DNA of 64,000 nucleotides from assembly GCF_000959525.1 (NCBI RefSeq), contig NZ_CP009832.1, positions 186,001 through 250,000 of the forward strand. The letters are read 5' to 3'. This document shows, one piece after another, positions 52,787-63,200 of this stretch. The notes below the pieces were generated by a model, which searched no databases, was not told where the DNA came from, and worked only from the letters and a program-made list of their open reading frames with translations. Numbering within the stretch: the first letter of the stretch is position 1; every line of letters begins with the position of its first letter. Origin of the DNA: Burkholderia multivorans ATCC BAA-247 (GTDB lineage Bacteria; Pseudomonadota; Gammaproteobacteria; Burkholderiales; Burkholderiaceae). The translations under genes were made by a program, and so were the position numbers.

Positions 52787-54514
52787 ATGGCAGCAGACCT
52801 TGGCGTACGGGCGCTGATTGCGCCCGAGAACGGACTGTCGTACGTGCGCGGCGCGATCGACGTGCCGCTGTCGGAAGCGACGATCGGCCGCTTCCTGCGC
52901 GACACAGCCGAGCGCTTTCCCGAGCGGCCCGCGGTCGTGTTCCGCGAGCAGCAGGTGCGCTGGACCTGGCGCGAATTCGCGGCCGAAATCGACGTGCTCG
53001 CCGCCGGCCTTGCGGCGCTCGGCATCGAAAAGGGCGACCGCGTCGGCATCTGGTCGCCGAACCGCAGCGAGTGGCTGCTCACGCAGTTCGCGACTGCGCG
53101 CATCGGCGCGATTCTCGTGAACATCAATCCCGCATACCGGCTCGCGGAACTCGAATACGCACTGAACAAGGTCGGCTGCAAGGCCGTGATCGCGGCCGAA
53201 CGCTTCAAGTCGTCGGCATACGTCGAGATGCTGCAGACGATTGCGCCCGAGCTGGCGAACGCGGCGCCCGGCGAACTGCGCGCGGCACGCGTGCCGAGCT
53301 TGCGCACGGTGGTATCGATGGGCGACGTCGCGCCGCCCGGCATGTTTCGCTTTGCCGACGTGATCGCGCGCGGGCGCGCCAGCGTCGATTCGGCCGCACT
53401 CGACGCGCTCGGTGCGACGCTCGCACCGAGCGATCCGATCAACATCCAGTTCACGAGCGGCACGACCGGCAGCCCGAAGGGCGCGACGCTCACGCACCGC
53501 AACGTCGTGAACAACGCGCGCTTCATCGCGATGGCGATGCGCTTTACCGAGCAGGACGCGCTCTGCATTCCGGTGCCGCTGTATCACTGCTTCGGGATGG
53601 TGCTCGCGGTGCTCGCGTGCGTGTCGACCGGCGCGGCGATGGTGTTTCCCGGCGAGGCGTTCGACCCCGTCGCGACGCTCGCGGCCGTCGCCGAAGAGCG
53701 CTGTACCGCGCTGCACGGTGTGCCGACGATGTTCATCGCGGAACTCGATCATCCCGAGTTCGCGAAGTTCGACCTCTCGACGTTGCGCACAGGCATCATG
53801 GCCGGCTCGCCGTGTCCGATCGAGACGATGAAGCGCGTGGTGTCGCAGATGCACTTGTCGGAGATCACGATCGCATACGGGATGACGGAAACGAGCCCCG
53901 TATCGTTCCAGAGCTCGACCGACGATCCGCTCGAGAAACGCACGACGACCGTCGGACGCGTGCAGCCGCATCTCGAGGTGAAGATCGTCGATCCGAGCGG
54001 CGAGATCGTGCCGGTCGGCGTGACGGGCGAGCTCTGCACGAAAGGCTACTCGGTGATGCTCGGCTACTGGGACGACGACGCGAAGACGCGCGAAGTGCTG
54101 ATCGACGGCTGGATGCACACGGGCGATCTCGCGACGCTCGACGCGGAAGGCTACTGCAACATCGTCGGCCGCCTGAAGGACATGGTGATTCGCGGCGGCG
54201 AGAACGTGTATCCGCGCGAGATCGAGGAATTCCTGTTCCGGCATCCGAAGATTCAGAGCGCGCAGGTGTTCGGCGTGCCCGATCCGAAGTACGGCGAGGA
54301 GCTGTGTGCGTGGATCGTGCTGCGCGCGGACGAGCAGATGGCCGAGGACGACGTGCGCGCGTTTTGCCAAGGGCAGATCGCGCACTACAAGATTCCGCGC
54401 TATATCCGCTTCGTCGACGAACTGCCGATGACTGTGACGGGCAAGGTGCAGAAGTTCGTGATGCGCGAACGGATGATCGACGAGCTGAAACTCGACGTGC
54501 AGAAGACCGCCTGA
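52787..54514 (+). CDS. AMP-binding acyl-CoA synthetase (FadD/AcsF-like)
   Basis: Cytosolic acyl-adenylate-forming CoA ligase for medium- or long-chain fatty acids or similar. 575 residues from the ATG at 52787 (GGACGGAG upstream). Motifs: phosphate-binding [18 protein letters not shown], the A5 motif [12 protein letters not shown], the A7-A8 region [23 protein letters not shown] and the catalytic lysine in [10 protein letters not shown] (second-last conserved Lys). All are intact. It stands as a single gene after the atp operon. Chain-length preference cannot be told. Confidence 0.93.
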   Translation: MAADLGVRALIAPENGLSYVRGAIDVPLSEATIGRFLRDTAERFPERPAVVFREQQVRWTWREFAAEIDVLAAGLAALGIEKGDRVGIWSPNRSEWLLTQFATARIGAILVNINPAYRLAELEYALNKVGCKAVIAAERFKSSAYVEMLQTIAPELANAAPGELRAARVPSLRTVVSMGDVAPPGMFRFADVIARGRASVDSAALDALGATLAPSDPINIQFTSGTTGSPKGATLTHRNVVNNARFIAMAMRFTEQDALCIPVPLYHCFGMVLAVLACVSTGAAMVFPGEAFDPVATLAAVAEERCTALHGVPTMFIAELDHPEFAKFDLSTLRTGIMAGSPCPIETMKRVVSQMHLSEITIAYGMTETSPVSFQSSTDDPLEKRTTTVGRVQPHLEVKIVDPSGEIVPVGVTGELCTKGYSVMLGYWDDDAKTREVLIDGWMHTGDLATLDAEGYCNIVGRLKDMVIRGGENVYPREIEEFLFRHPKIQSAQVFGVPDPKYGEELCAWIVLRADEQMAEDDVRAFCQGQIAHYKIPRYIRFVDELPMTVTGKVQKFVMRERMIDELKLDVQKTA

Positions 54515-55207
54515 CGATTCGGCTGAACGGGAGAGAGGGGAAACGCGGCGGCCTGCTTCGGGCCGTTGCGTTTTCGATGGACGAAAAAAAGCGGGCTTAT
54601 TAGCCCGCTAAAAACCACACGCTACGGGGTTAGCGCGAGGAGACCAAAGATGAAACCGGATCCGGCGGGGGGCCGGAAACGACTCCAACAAGGATGCCCC
54701 TCGGAAGGGCTTCGGTACGTGACCGACTGGCTCGCAGCGCTTCGCGTCCGCTCACACTTGGCACACGAGACCGCATCCGTGTTGAAACCGTTGAGGCCAT
54801 TGTGGGCGAATTGATGGACTATCGCGGTAACAAAGTGTTTCAGGTTGTAACGCCCGTCAGATAAGGCTTTCCGGGATTTTTTGCTGTTTTCGGCATCCTG
54901 AAAAAGGTCATTTTTACCCACCTTTTCTCATGCGTTTTCATCGCGTGCGTGCAATGCGATTTTCACGCGCATGACGCTCGATGAAATGTCGATTTGCACG
55001 CCCGAAAATGCGCGGCGTGCAAGCGACGACGATCGCCGCTTCATCCGTTGGAAAGATTTTGAAACGTGATCGTCGACGAAAACAGTCGGCCGTTCGGCCA
55101 GTTCGACGCGCGGCGATCGGCGAGGTGAGTTCGAACGCGCGTGCGGCGGCCGGCGCGCGAAGCGAAGCGCGTGAACCGAAGCACGCGCATCGCCGTCGAT
55201 CATGCCG
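54515..55207. other. Gene-free region with possible unidentified transcript
   Basis: 693 bases. The part from 54612 to about 54930 is markedly richer in A and T than neighbouring genes. It holds a 99-codon minus frame (GTG at 54921) and a 56-codon plus frame (54694-54864; ends VGELMDYRGNKVFQVVTPVR), neither with the genome's codon bias and neither with a good ribosome site. The minus-strand terminator at 54590 suggests a non-coding RNA or long pheC 3' end. Right of 54930 nothing recognisable was seen. Confidence 0.4.
54590..54609 (-). terminator. Minus-strand intrinsic terminator with no identified gene
   Basis: AGCGGGCT (54590-54597), loop TATT, AGCCCGCT (54602-54609). The T run exists only on the minus strand (54584-54590 read backwards), so it does not serve the acyl-CoA synthetase. 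It must end a minus-strand transcript from the next 600 bases, or pheC read-through. Confidence 0.8.
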
Positions 55208-55984
55208 TTACTTGAGCCATTTATCGGAGATCGCCTGGTATTCGCCCGTCGACAGCGCGAGGTGCAGCCACTGATCGACGTACTGCTGGAACACGACGTC
55301 GCCGCGCGGCACCATGTACGCCTTCTCGCCGAACTGGAACGGCTTGTCCGGGTGCACCGAGCAGAGGCCCGGATTCAGCTTTTGCTGCAGCAGCGTCTCG
55401 GACGCGTCGGTCACCATCACGTCGGCCTTGCCCGCGAGGATCTGCTTGAAGATCGTCACGTTGTCGGGATAGACGGTCAGGTTCGCATGCGTGAAATACT
55501 GCTTCGCGAAACGCTCGTTCGTGCCGCCGGGGTTCACGATCACGCGCGTTTCCGGCCGGTCGATCTGCGCGACCGTCTGATATTTGTCGACGTCGCTGCA
55601 GCGCACGATCGGCGTCTTGCCGTCGACGACGTACGGCTGCGTGAAGAACGCGCGCTTCTGCCGTTCGAGCGTCGTCGATACGCCGCCGACCGCGATGTCG
55701 CATTTCGCGACGAAGTCGGCGGTCAGGTTCGACCAGCTCGTCTTCACGTAGTCGGGCTTCACGCCGAGCGATTTCGCGAGCGATTCGGCCATGTCGATGT
55801 CGATGCCCTCGAAGCGGCCGTCCGTGCGGTAGTACGAATACGGCTTGTAGTCGCCGGTCGTGCAGACGCGCAGCGTGCCGCGCGCGAGCACGTCGTCGAG
55901 CCGGGAAGCGCCGGCGCCTTCCGCCTGCGCGGCGCCGGCGCAGCACAGCATCGCAGCCGCGGCGATCGTGGCGAGTGTCTTCAT
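55208..55984 (-). CDS. pheC: Periplasmic cyclohexadienyl dehydratase (PheC type)
   Basis: Converts prephenate to phenylpyruvate or arogenate to phenylalanine in the periplasm. The protein looks like an ABC amino-acid binding protein, from which PheC evolved, but it matches Pseudomonas PheC over its length: RLDDVLARGTLRVCTTGDYKPYSYY, SWSNLTADFVAKCDIAVGGVS, PYVVDGKTPIVRCSDVDKYQT, VNPGGTNERFAKQYF, and FGEKAYMVPRGDVVFQQYVDQWLH. Start at 55984 gives a signal peptide (MKTLATIAAAAMLCC..., cleaved near AAQAE) and 258 residues. No ABC permease adjoins, supporting the enzyme call. Divergent from hemE. Confidence 0.85.
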   Translation of the reverse strand: MKTLATIAAAAMLCCAGAAQAEGAGASRLDDVLARGTLRVCTTGDYKPYSYYRTDGRFEGIDIDMAESLAKSLGVKPDYVKTSWSNLTADFVAKCDIAVGGVSTTLERQKRAFFTQPYVVDGKTPIVRCSDVDKYQTVAQIDRPETRVIVNPGGTNERFAKQYFTHANLTVYPDNVTIFKQILAGKADVMVTDASETLLQQKLNPGLCSVHPDKPFQFGEKAYMVPRGDVVFQQYVDQWLHLALSTGEYQAISDKWLK

Positions 55985-56133
55985 CTGTCTCCTCCTGGGT
56001 TCGGTTCGATATGAGCGTCCGATCATAACGGAGCCATCGCGCGCGTCATATGGCCGCCATCGCGCGGGCACGCGCAGTCCGAGCGCGGCTGTCCGGTAAA
56101 ATGCCGGTTTGCCTACGCACCGTCGCTCACACC

Positions 56134-57228
56134 GTGGCCCATACCCTGCTCAACGACACCTTCCTGCGTGCGCTTCTGCGCGAGCCGACCGACTACACGC
56201 CGATCTGGCTCATGCGCCAGGCGGGCCGCTATCTGCCGGAATACAACGCGACGCGCGCGCGGGCCGGCAGCTTCCTCGGCCTCGCGAAGAATCCCGATTT
56301 CGCGACCGAAGTGACGCTGCAGCCGCTCGAGCGCTTTCCGCTCGACGCCGCGATCCTGTTCTCCGACATCCTGACGATTCCCGACGCCATGGGCCTCGGC
56401 CTCGACTTCCAGGTCGGCGAAGGGCCGAAGTTCGCGCATCCGGTGCGCACCGAGGCCGACGTCGCGAAGCTCGCGGTCCCCGACATCGGCGCGACGCTCG
56501 GCTACGTGACCGATGCGGTACGCGAGATCCGGCGCGCGCTCACCGATGGCCAGGGCCGCCAGCGCGTGCCGCTGATCGGCTTCTCCGGCAGCCCGTGGAC
56601 GCTCGCGTGCTACATGGTCGAGGGCGGCGGCTCGGACGATTTCCGCACCGTAAAGTCGATGGCGTATGCGCGTCCCGACCTGATGCACCGGATTCTCGAC
56701 GTGAACGCGCAGGCGGTGGCCGCGTATCTGAACGCGCAGATCGAGGCGGGCGCGCAGGCGGTGATGATTTTCGACACGTGGGGCGGCGCGCTCGCCGACG
56801 GTGCGTATCAGCGCTACTCGCTCGACTACATTCGCCGCGTGGTCGCACAGCTCAAGCGCGAGCATGAGGGCCAGCGCGTGCCGGTCATCACGTTTACGAA
56901 GGGCGGCGGGCTATGGCTCGAGGAAATCGCGGCGACGGGCGTCGACGCGGTCGGGCTCGACTGGACGGTCAACGTCGGCGCCGCGCGCGAGCGTGTCGGC
57001 GGCCGCGTCGCACTGCAGGGCAACCTCGATCCGACGATCCTGTTTGCGCCGCCGGCCGTCGTGCGCGAGCAGGCGCGTGCGGTGCTCGACAGCTACGGCA
57101 ATCATCCGGGCCACGTGTTCAATCTCGGCCACGGCATCTCGCAGTTCACGCCGCCCGAGCACGTCGCCGAACTCGTCGACGAAGTGCATCGCCACAGCCG
57201 CACGATCCGTAGCGGAGCCGCGCGCTGA
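56134..57228 (+). CDS. hemE: Uroporphyrinogen decarboxylase
   Basis: Fifth-to-sixth step of haem synthesis: decarboxylates uroporphyrinogen III to coproporphyrinogen III; cytosolic. The GTG at 56134 ([23 protein letters not shown]) gives 364 residues, the usual length; an ATG at 56101 would add 11 residues of no conserved character. Motifs: [15 protein letters not shown] with the substrate-binding arginines, the aspartate of [35 protein letters not shown], and [13 protein letters not shown]. Complete. Confidence 0.96.
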   Translation: MAHTLLNDTFLRALLREPTDYTPIWLMRQAGRYLPEYNATRARAGSFLGLAKNPDFATEVTLQPLERFPLDAAILFSDILTIPDAMGLGLDFQVGEGPKFAHPVRTEADVAKLAVPDIGATLGYVTDAVREIRRALTDGQGRQRVPLIGFSGSPWTLACYMVEGGGSDDFRTVKSMAYARPDLMHRILDVNAQAVAAYLNAQIEAGAQAVMIFDTWGGALADGAYQRYSLDYIRRVVAQLKREHEGQRVPVITFTKGGGLWLEEIAATGVDAVGLDWTVNVGAARERVGGRVALQGNLDPTILFAPPAVVREQARAVLDSYGNHPGHVFNLGHGISQFTPPEHVAELVDEVHRHSRTIRSGAAR

Positions 57229-57679
57229 ACGCAAGCGCCGCCATGCTGCGGTGCAGCGTGACGGCGTTGCGCAGCCGGCGCTAAACAGGGCGCAACCCCG
57301 CACCGGCTGCCGATTCGATGCTTGTCAAGACTTGACTTATACACATTTTCCTCGTTGCACCGCGGTAGAGTCCGATGTCGGTCCATCCGTCCCGCTATGA
57401 TTCGGGAATTTGAATAGCAGCCTTGTGGGATAAGGCTTCGCGGCGCCCGCCGAAGGTCGGGCGGAAGCAGCGGCAAGCGCGACACGGCGCGCGGCGCGCG
57501 TAAAGGACCGCAAGTTCTCAACAAAGTTATCCACAGGTCGTGCAGGGTATACGGCGATTCCTAATGAGAATCCAAAACTTAGCGCCGAATCTGAAGTTTT
57601 ACTTTAAGTTCGCCGACGCGATGCGGACGCGCGCCTATACCGTCTGTGCCACCGCCGCAGCGGCCGCCGGAGCCGCGCG
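57229..57679. other. Intergenic region upstream of priA with a DnaA box
   Basis: 451 bases without a gene. A perfect DnaA box TTATCCACA lies at 57527-57535, about 145 bases before the priA start. A promoter is possible in the AT-rich stretch near 57585-57610. Nothing else recognised. Confidence 0.5.
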
Positions 57680-59953
57680 ATGAGCGGCACGTATCTGCGC
57701 GTCGCGCTCGACCATCCGCTCGCGACGCTGTTCGACTACCGATGCGACGTCGACCCGCCGCCGGGCCCCGGCACGCTCGTGCAGGTGCCGTTCGGCAAAC
57801 GCCGCGCGGTGGGCCTCGTCTGCGAAGTGACGGCTCACACCGACGTGCCGCCGGCGCGGCTGCGGGCGATCGACGCGGTCTGCACCGAGCTGCCGCCGCT
57901 GTCGGCCGACTGGCTCGCGCTCGTGTCGTTCGCGGCCGACTACTATCAGCGCGGCCGCGGCGAAGTCGCACTGCCGGCGCTGCCGCAGGCGCTGCGCGAC
58001 GCGGAGCGTTGGGGGCGGCTGCTCGCGCCCGAAGTGCGATACCGGCTCACCGACGCCGGCCGAGCGGCACTGCCCGACGCATTGCCGGCGCGCGCCGCGG
58101 CGTTGCGGCGGCTCGCGCAGGCGCTCGCCGACGCGGACGCGCTGACGCTGCCCGACGCGCGCGCGCTGCATCCGAAGGCGGCCGCGACGCTCGACGACTG
58201 GGCGGCGCGCGGCTGGGTCGACGTGCAGGAGATCGGCTGGTCGGACGCGGCTGTGGGCAATCCTGTGCCCAACGGTGTGGATAACCTGTCGACAACCGGT
58301 GGAAGAACTGTGCCGCCGGCGCTGACCGACCAGCAGGCGGAAGCGCTCGACGCGATCCGCGCGGCGCGGGGTTTCGCGCCGTTCCTGCTGCACGGCGTGA
58401 CCGGCAGCGGCAAGACCGAGGTTTATCTGCACGCGCTCGCGTCGCTGCTCGACACGCGCCCCGATGCGCAGGCGCTGGTGCTCGTCCCCGAAATCAACCT
58501 CACCCCGCAGTTCGAGGCCGCGTTCCGCGCGCGCTTCGCGGGCACGCTCGCCGACGACGCGATCGTCACGCTCCACAGCGGCCTGGCCGAAGGCGAACGC
58601 GCGCGCAACTGGCTCGCCGCGCATACGGGCCGCGCGCGCATCGTGCTCGGCACGCGGCTCGCGGTGCTCGCGTCGCTGCCGACGCTCGCGCTGATCGTCG
58701 TCGACGAGGAACACGAACCGGCGTACAAGCAGCAGGAAGGGTTGCGCTATTCGGCGCGCGATCTCGCGGTCTGGCGCGCGAAGCATCTCGACATTCCGGT
58801 CGTGCTCGGCTCGGCGACGCCTTCGCTCGAGAGCTGGTGGCAGGCCGAGCAGGGACGCTACACGCGGCTCACGCTGTCGCGCCGCGCGGTGGCCGATGCG
58901 GTCCTGCCGACGGTGCGGCTGATCGACCTCGAAGAGGAGCGGCGGCGCGGGCGCGCATCGACGGGCGGGCTGTCCGGGCCGCTGATCGCCGCGCTGAAGA
59001 CGCGGCTCGAGCGCGGCGAGCAGAGCCTCGTGTTCCTGAACCGGCGCGGCTACGCGCCGCAGCTCGCCTGCGACGCGTGCGGCTGGGTCGCAGGATGCCC
59101 ACGCTGCAGCGCCTATGTCGTGCTGCACAAACCCGAGCATGCGCTGCGCTGCCATCACTGCGGCTGGGAAGCGCGCATTCCGCGCTCGTGCCCCGAATGC
59201 GGCAACGTCGACATCGCGCCGCTCGGGCGCGGCACGCAGCGTATCGAGGAGACGCTCGCCGAAGCCGTGCCGGGCGCGCGCGTGCTGCGCATCGACGCGG
59301 ACAGCACGCGCCGCAAGGGCAGCGCCCAGGCGCTGTTTTCCGACGTGCACGCGGGCGAAGTCGACATCCTGGTCGGCACGCAGATGATCGCAAAGGGGCA
59401 CGATTTCCAGCGCGTGTCGCTCGTCGGCGTGCTCAACGCCGATACCGCGCTGTTCTCGCACGACTTCCGCGCGAGCGAGCGGCTGTTCGCGCAGCTGATG
59501 CAGGTGAGCGGCCGCGCCGGGCGCGCGGGGCTGCCGGGCGAGGTGCTCGTGCAGACGCGCTACCCGCGTCACGCGCTCTATCACGCGCTCGCGCGGCAGG
59601 ATTACGTCGGCTTCGCGAACTCGACGCTCGGCGAGCGTCGCGACGCCCATTTGCCGCCGTTCGTCTATCAGGCGCTGCTGCGCGCGGAAGCGCGCACGCT
59701 CGATGCCGCGCTCGCGTTTCTGCAGCAGGCCGCGGCCGCGCTGCCCGGGCTGCCGGGCGCCGATCGCGTGACCGTCTACGATGCGGTGCCGATGACGATC
59801 GTCAAGGTCGCGAACGTCCATCGTGCGCAACTGCTGCTCGAAAGCGCGTCGCGTGCGGCGCTCCAGCATGCGCTGCGCGCATGGCAGCCTGAACTGCGCG
59901 CGCTGAAGGGCGTGCTGCGGTGGAGCGTCGAGGTCGATCCGCTCGACATCTGA
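57680..59953 (+). CDS. priA: Primosomal replication restart helicase PriA
   Basis: 3'-5' DNA helicase that reloads the replisome at stalled forks. 757 residues. N-terminal DNA-binding domain, then Walker A GVTGSGKTEVYLHAL, the DEEH box (IVVDEEHEPAYKQQEG), the eight zinc cysteines (CDACGWVAGCPRC and CHHCGWEARIPRSCPECG), helicase motif V/VI (GTQMIAKGHDF ... VSGRAGRAG). A perfect DnaA box occurs inside the gene at 58276-58284. All catalytic parts are intact. The putA leader begins about 150 bases after its stop. Confidence 0.97.
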   Translation: MSGTYLRVALDHPLATLFDYRCDVDPPPGPGTLVQVPFGKRRAVGLVCEVTAHTDVPPARLRAIDAVCTELPPLSADWLALVSFAADYYQRGRGEVALPALPQALRDAERWGRLLAPEVRYRLTDAGRAALPDALPARAAALRRLAQALADADALTLPDARALHPKAAATLDDWAARGWVDVQEIGWSDAAVGNPVPNGVDNLSTTGGRTVPPALTDQQAEALDAIRAARGFAPFLLHGVTGSGKTEVYLHALASLLDTRPDAQALVLVPEINLTPQFEAAFRARFAGTLADDAIVTLHSGLAEGERARNWLAAHTGRARIVLGTRLAVLASLPTLALIVVDEEHEPAYKQQEGLRYSARDLAVWRAKHLDIPVVLGSATPSLESWWQAEQGRYTRLTLSRRAVADAVLPTVRLIDLEEERRRGRASTGGLSGPLIAALKTRLERGEQSLVFLNRRGYAPQLACDACGWVAGCPRCSAYVVLHKPEHALRCHHCGWEARIPRSCPECGNVDIAPLGRGTQRIEETLAEAVPGARVLRIDADSTRRKGSAQALFSDVHAGEVDILVGTQMIAKGHDFQRVSLVGVLNADTALFSHDFRASERLFAQLMQVSGRAGRAGLPGEVLVQTRYPRHALYHALARQDYVGFANSTLGERRDAHLPPFVYQALLRAEARTLDAALAFLQQAAAALPGLPGADRVTVYDAVPMTIVKVANVHRAQLLLESASRAALQHALRAWQPELRALKGVLRWSVEVDPLDI
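58276..58284. other. DnaA box inside priA
   Basis: TGTGGATAA, perfect, 750 bases downstream of the box in front of the gene. Confidence 0.6.
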
Positions 59954-60284
59954 CGCGCCGCAGCGGCGCGCGCTTGCTCCCGGTGCCGCTTCTTCCTTAC
60001 ATCCGCCGCGGCCACGCGGCCATCCCAGTGCAACCCGTTTTCGTCGCCCGTCCGCGCACGCCGGACGGCGCGGCGGCGCGCGGACGCGCCCGATCAGGGA
60101 AAACACCGATTCGCCGACCACGGGCAACCCCTAGGTTGCGACCGGATAAGTGTCTGATTATATTGATTAAACCGATGGTGCAACCCGTCTTGAAATTCGG
60201 TTGCACCTTTTTATTGCGTGCCGTAGGATTTCGCGCATCCTCTCACACCACATTGCCGGCCTTGCGCCGGCGCATGAACCCACC
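59954..60284. other. putA leader and control region
   Basis: 331 bases. The left 170 show nothing recognisable. The right half contains the put promoter and PutA operator motifs (60124-60212), described separately. A small GC hairpin (GCCGG-CCTTG-CGCCGGC type) lies at about 60256-60270 before the putA start. Confidence 0.7.
60124..60212 (+). promoter_or_regulatory. put promoter and predicted PutA operators (GTTGCA motifs)
   Basis: Promoter: TTGCGA (60136-60141), 17-base spacer, TATATT (60159-60164). Four PutA-type half-sites surround it: GGCAAC (60123-60128) and GTTGCG (60135-60140) as an inverted pair over the -35, and TGCAAC (60179-60184) with GTTGCA (60200-60205), both perfect, as an inverted pair just downstream of the start point. 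E. coli PutA is known to bind GTTGCA motifs. The downstream pair also forms GGTGCAACC / GGTTGCACC, a nine-base-pair hairpin followed by five T (60208-60212), so it could in addition end the priA transcript. Confidence 0.7.
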
Positions 60285-63200
60285 ATGGCAAGCACGACCC
60301 TCGGCGTCAAAGTCGACGACCTTCTCCGCTCACGTCTGAAAGATGCGGCCACGCGTCTCGAACGCACGCCTCACTGGCTCATCAAGCAGGCGATCTTCGC
60401 GTATCTGGAGCGGATCGAGCACGGCCAGCTGCCGCCCGAGCTGTCGGGCCACAGCGGCGTCGCGGATCTTGCCGACGGGCACGCGACGGACGGCGAGGAC
60501 GACAACTCGCCGCACCCGTTCCTCGAGTTCGCGCAGAACGTGCAGCCGCAGTCGGTGCTGCGCGCGGCGATCACGGCCGCGTATCGCCGGCCCGAGCCGG
60601 AGTGCGTGCCGTTCCTGATCGGCCAGGCGCGTCTGCCCGCGAATCTGCAGGCCGACGTGCAGTCGCTCGCGACCAGGCTCGTCGAGGCGCTGCGCGAGAA
60701 GAGCTCGGGCGGCGGCGTCGAAGGGCTGATCCACGAGTTCTCGCTGTCGAGCCAGGAAGGCGTCGCGCTGATGTGCCTCGCCGAAGCGCTGCTGCGCATC
60801 CCGGATCGCGCGACGCGCGACGCGCTGATCCGCGACAAGATCAGCAAGGGCGACTGGCGCTCGCACGTCGGCCATGCGCCGTCGCTGTTCGTGAACGCGG
60901 CGACGTGGGGGCTGATGATCACCGGCAAGCTCGTGACGACGAACAGCGAAGCGGGGCTGTCGTCCGCGCTCACGCGCCTGATCGGCCGCGGCGGCGAGCC
61001 GCTGATCCGCAAGGGCGTCGACATGGCGATGCGCCTGATGGGCGAGCAGTTCGTCACCGGCGAGACGATTTCCGAAGCGCTCGCGAACAGCCGCAAGTAC
61101 GAAGCGCGCGGCTTCCGCTACTCGTACGACATGCTCGGCGAAGCGGCGACGACCGAAGAGGATGCGCAGCGCTACTACGCGTCGTACGAGCAGGCGATCC
61201 ACGCGATCGGCAAGGCGGCCGGCGGCCGCGGCATCTACGAAGGGCCGGGCATCTCGATCAAGCTGTCCGCGCTGCATCCGCGCTATTCGCGTTCGCAGCA
61301 GGAACGCACGATGACCGAGCTGCTGCCGCGCGTGCGCGCGCTTGCGCTGCTCGCGCGCCGCTACGACATCGGCCTGAACATCGACGCGGAAGAGGCCGAT
61401 CGTCTCGAACTGTCGCTCGACCTGCTCGAGGCGCTGTGCTTCGATCCCGATCTCGCGGGCTGGAACGGAATCGGTTTCGTCGTGCAGGGCTACCAGAAGC
61501 GCTGCCCGTTCGTGATCGACTATCTGATCGACCTCGCGCGCCGCAGCCGTCATCGTCTGATGATCCGGCTCGTGAAGGGCGCGTACTGGGATACCGAAAT
61601 CAAGCGCGCGCAGGTCGACGGGCTCGAGGGCTATCCGGTCTACACGCGCAAGATCTACACGGACGTGTCGTATCTGGCGTGCGCGAAGAAGCTGCTCGCG
61701 GCGCCCGATGCCGTGTATCCGCAGTTCGCGACGCACAATGCGTACACGCTGGCCGCGATCTATCACCTGGCCGGCCAGAACTACTACCCCGGCCAGTACG
61801 AATTCCAGTGCCTGCACGGCATGGGCGAGCCGCTGTACGAGGAAGTCACGGGCCGCGACAAGCTGAACCGTCCGTGCCGCGTGTACGCGCCGGTCGGCAC
61901 GCACGAGACGCTGCTCGCCTATCTCGTGCGTCGCCTGCTCGAAAACGGCGCGAACACGTCGTTCGTGAACCGCATCGCCGACAAGTCCGTCTCGGTGAAG
62001 GAACTGGTCGCCGATCCGGTCGACGAGGCATCGAAGGTCGTGCCGCTCGGCGCGCCGCATCCCAAGATTCCGCTGCCGCGCAACCTGTACGGCGACGAGC
62101 GTCCCAACTCGATGGGCCTCGATCTGTCGAACGAGCATCGTCTCGCGTCGCTGTCGTCCGCGCTGCTCGCGAGCGCGCATCATCCGTGGCGCGCGGCGCC
62201 GATGCTCGCCGACGACGCGCTCGCCGACGCGCCGGCGCGCGACGTACGCAATCCGGCCGACCAGCGCGACATCGTCGGCACGGTCAGCGAAGCGACGGCC
62301 GAGCACGTGAGCGCGGCGCTCGCGCATGCGGTCACGGCCGCGCCGATCTGGCAGGCGACGCCGGTCGATGCACGCGCCGACTGCCTCGTGCGCGCGGCCG
62401 ATCTGCTCGAAGCGCAGATGCACACGCTGATGGGCCTGATCGTGCGCGAAGCCGGCAAGTCGCTGCCGAACGCGATCGCGGAAATCCGCGAAGCGGTCGA
62501 CTTCCTGCGCTACTACGCGGCGCAGATCCGCGGCGAATTCTCGAACGATACGCATCGTCCGCTCGGCCCGGTCGTCTGCATCAGCCCGTGGAACTTCCCG
62601 CTCGCGATCTTCATGGGCCAGGTCGCCGCCGCGCTCGCGGCCGGCAACACGGTGCTCGCGAAGCCTGCGGAGCAGACGCCGCTGATCGCCGCGCAGGCCG
62701 TGCGCCTGCTGCGCGAGGCCGGCGTGCCGGCCGGCGCGGTGCAGCTGCTGCCGGGCGACGGCGAGACGGTCGGCGCGGCGCTCGTCGCCGATCCGCGCAC
62801 GCGCGCGGTGATGTTCACGGGCTCGACCGAGGTTGCGCGCCTGATCAACAAGACGCTGTCCACGCGCCTCGACCCGGACGGCAAGCCGATTCCGCTGATC
62901 GCCGAAACGGGCGGCCAGAACGCGATGATCGTCGACTCGTCGGCGCTCGCGGAACAGGTCGTCGCGGACGTGATGCAGTCGTCGTTCGACTCGGCCGGTC
63001 AACGGTGTTCGGCGCTGCGCGTTCTGTGTCTGCAGGACGACGTCGCCGATCGCACGCTGACGATGCTCAAGGGCGCGATGCAGGAACTGTCGCTCGGCAA
63101 CCCGGACCGTCTGTCGACCGACGTCGGCCCGGTGATCGACGCGGACGCGAAGCGCACGATCGACGCACATATCGCGACGATGAAGGACAAGGGCCATGCG

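Noticed and set aside
54590-54609. Terminator of the acyl-CoA synthetase gene
   Set aside because: There is no T run on the plus strand after the stem; the T run is on the minus strand only.
54622-54921. 99-codon minus frame starting at a GTG
   Set aside because: Codon third positions lack the genome's GC bias and the product has no recognisable feature; the block is better treated as possibly non-coding.
55208-55984. Amino-acid ABC transporter binding protein
   Set aside because: Full-length similarity to PheC and lack of transport partners favour the enzyme.
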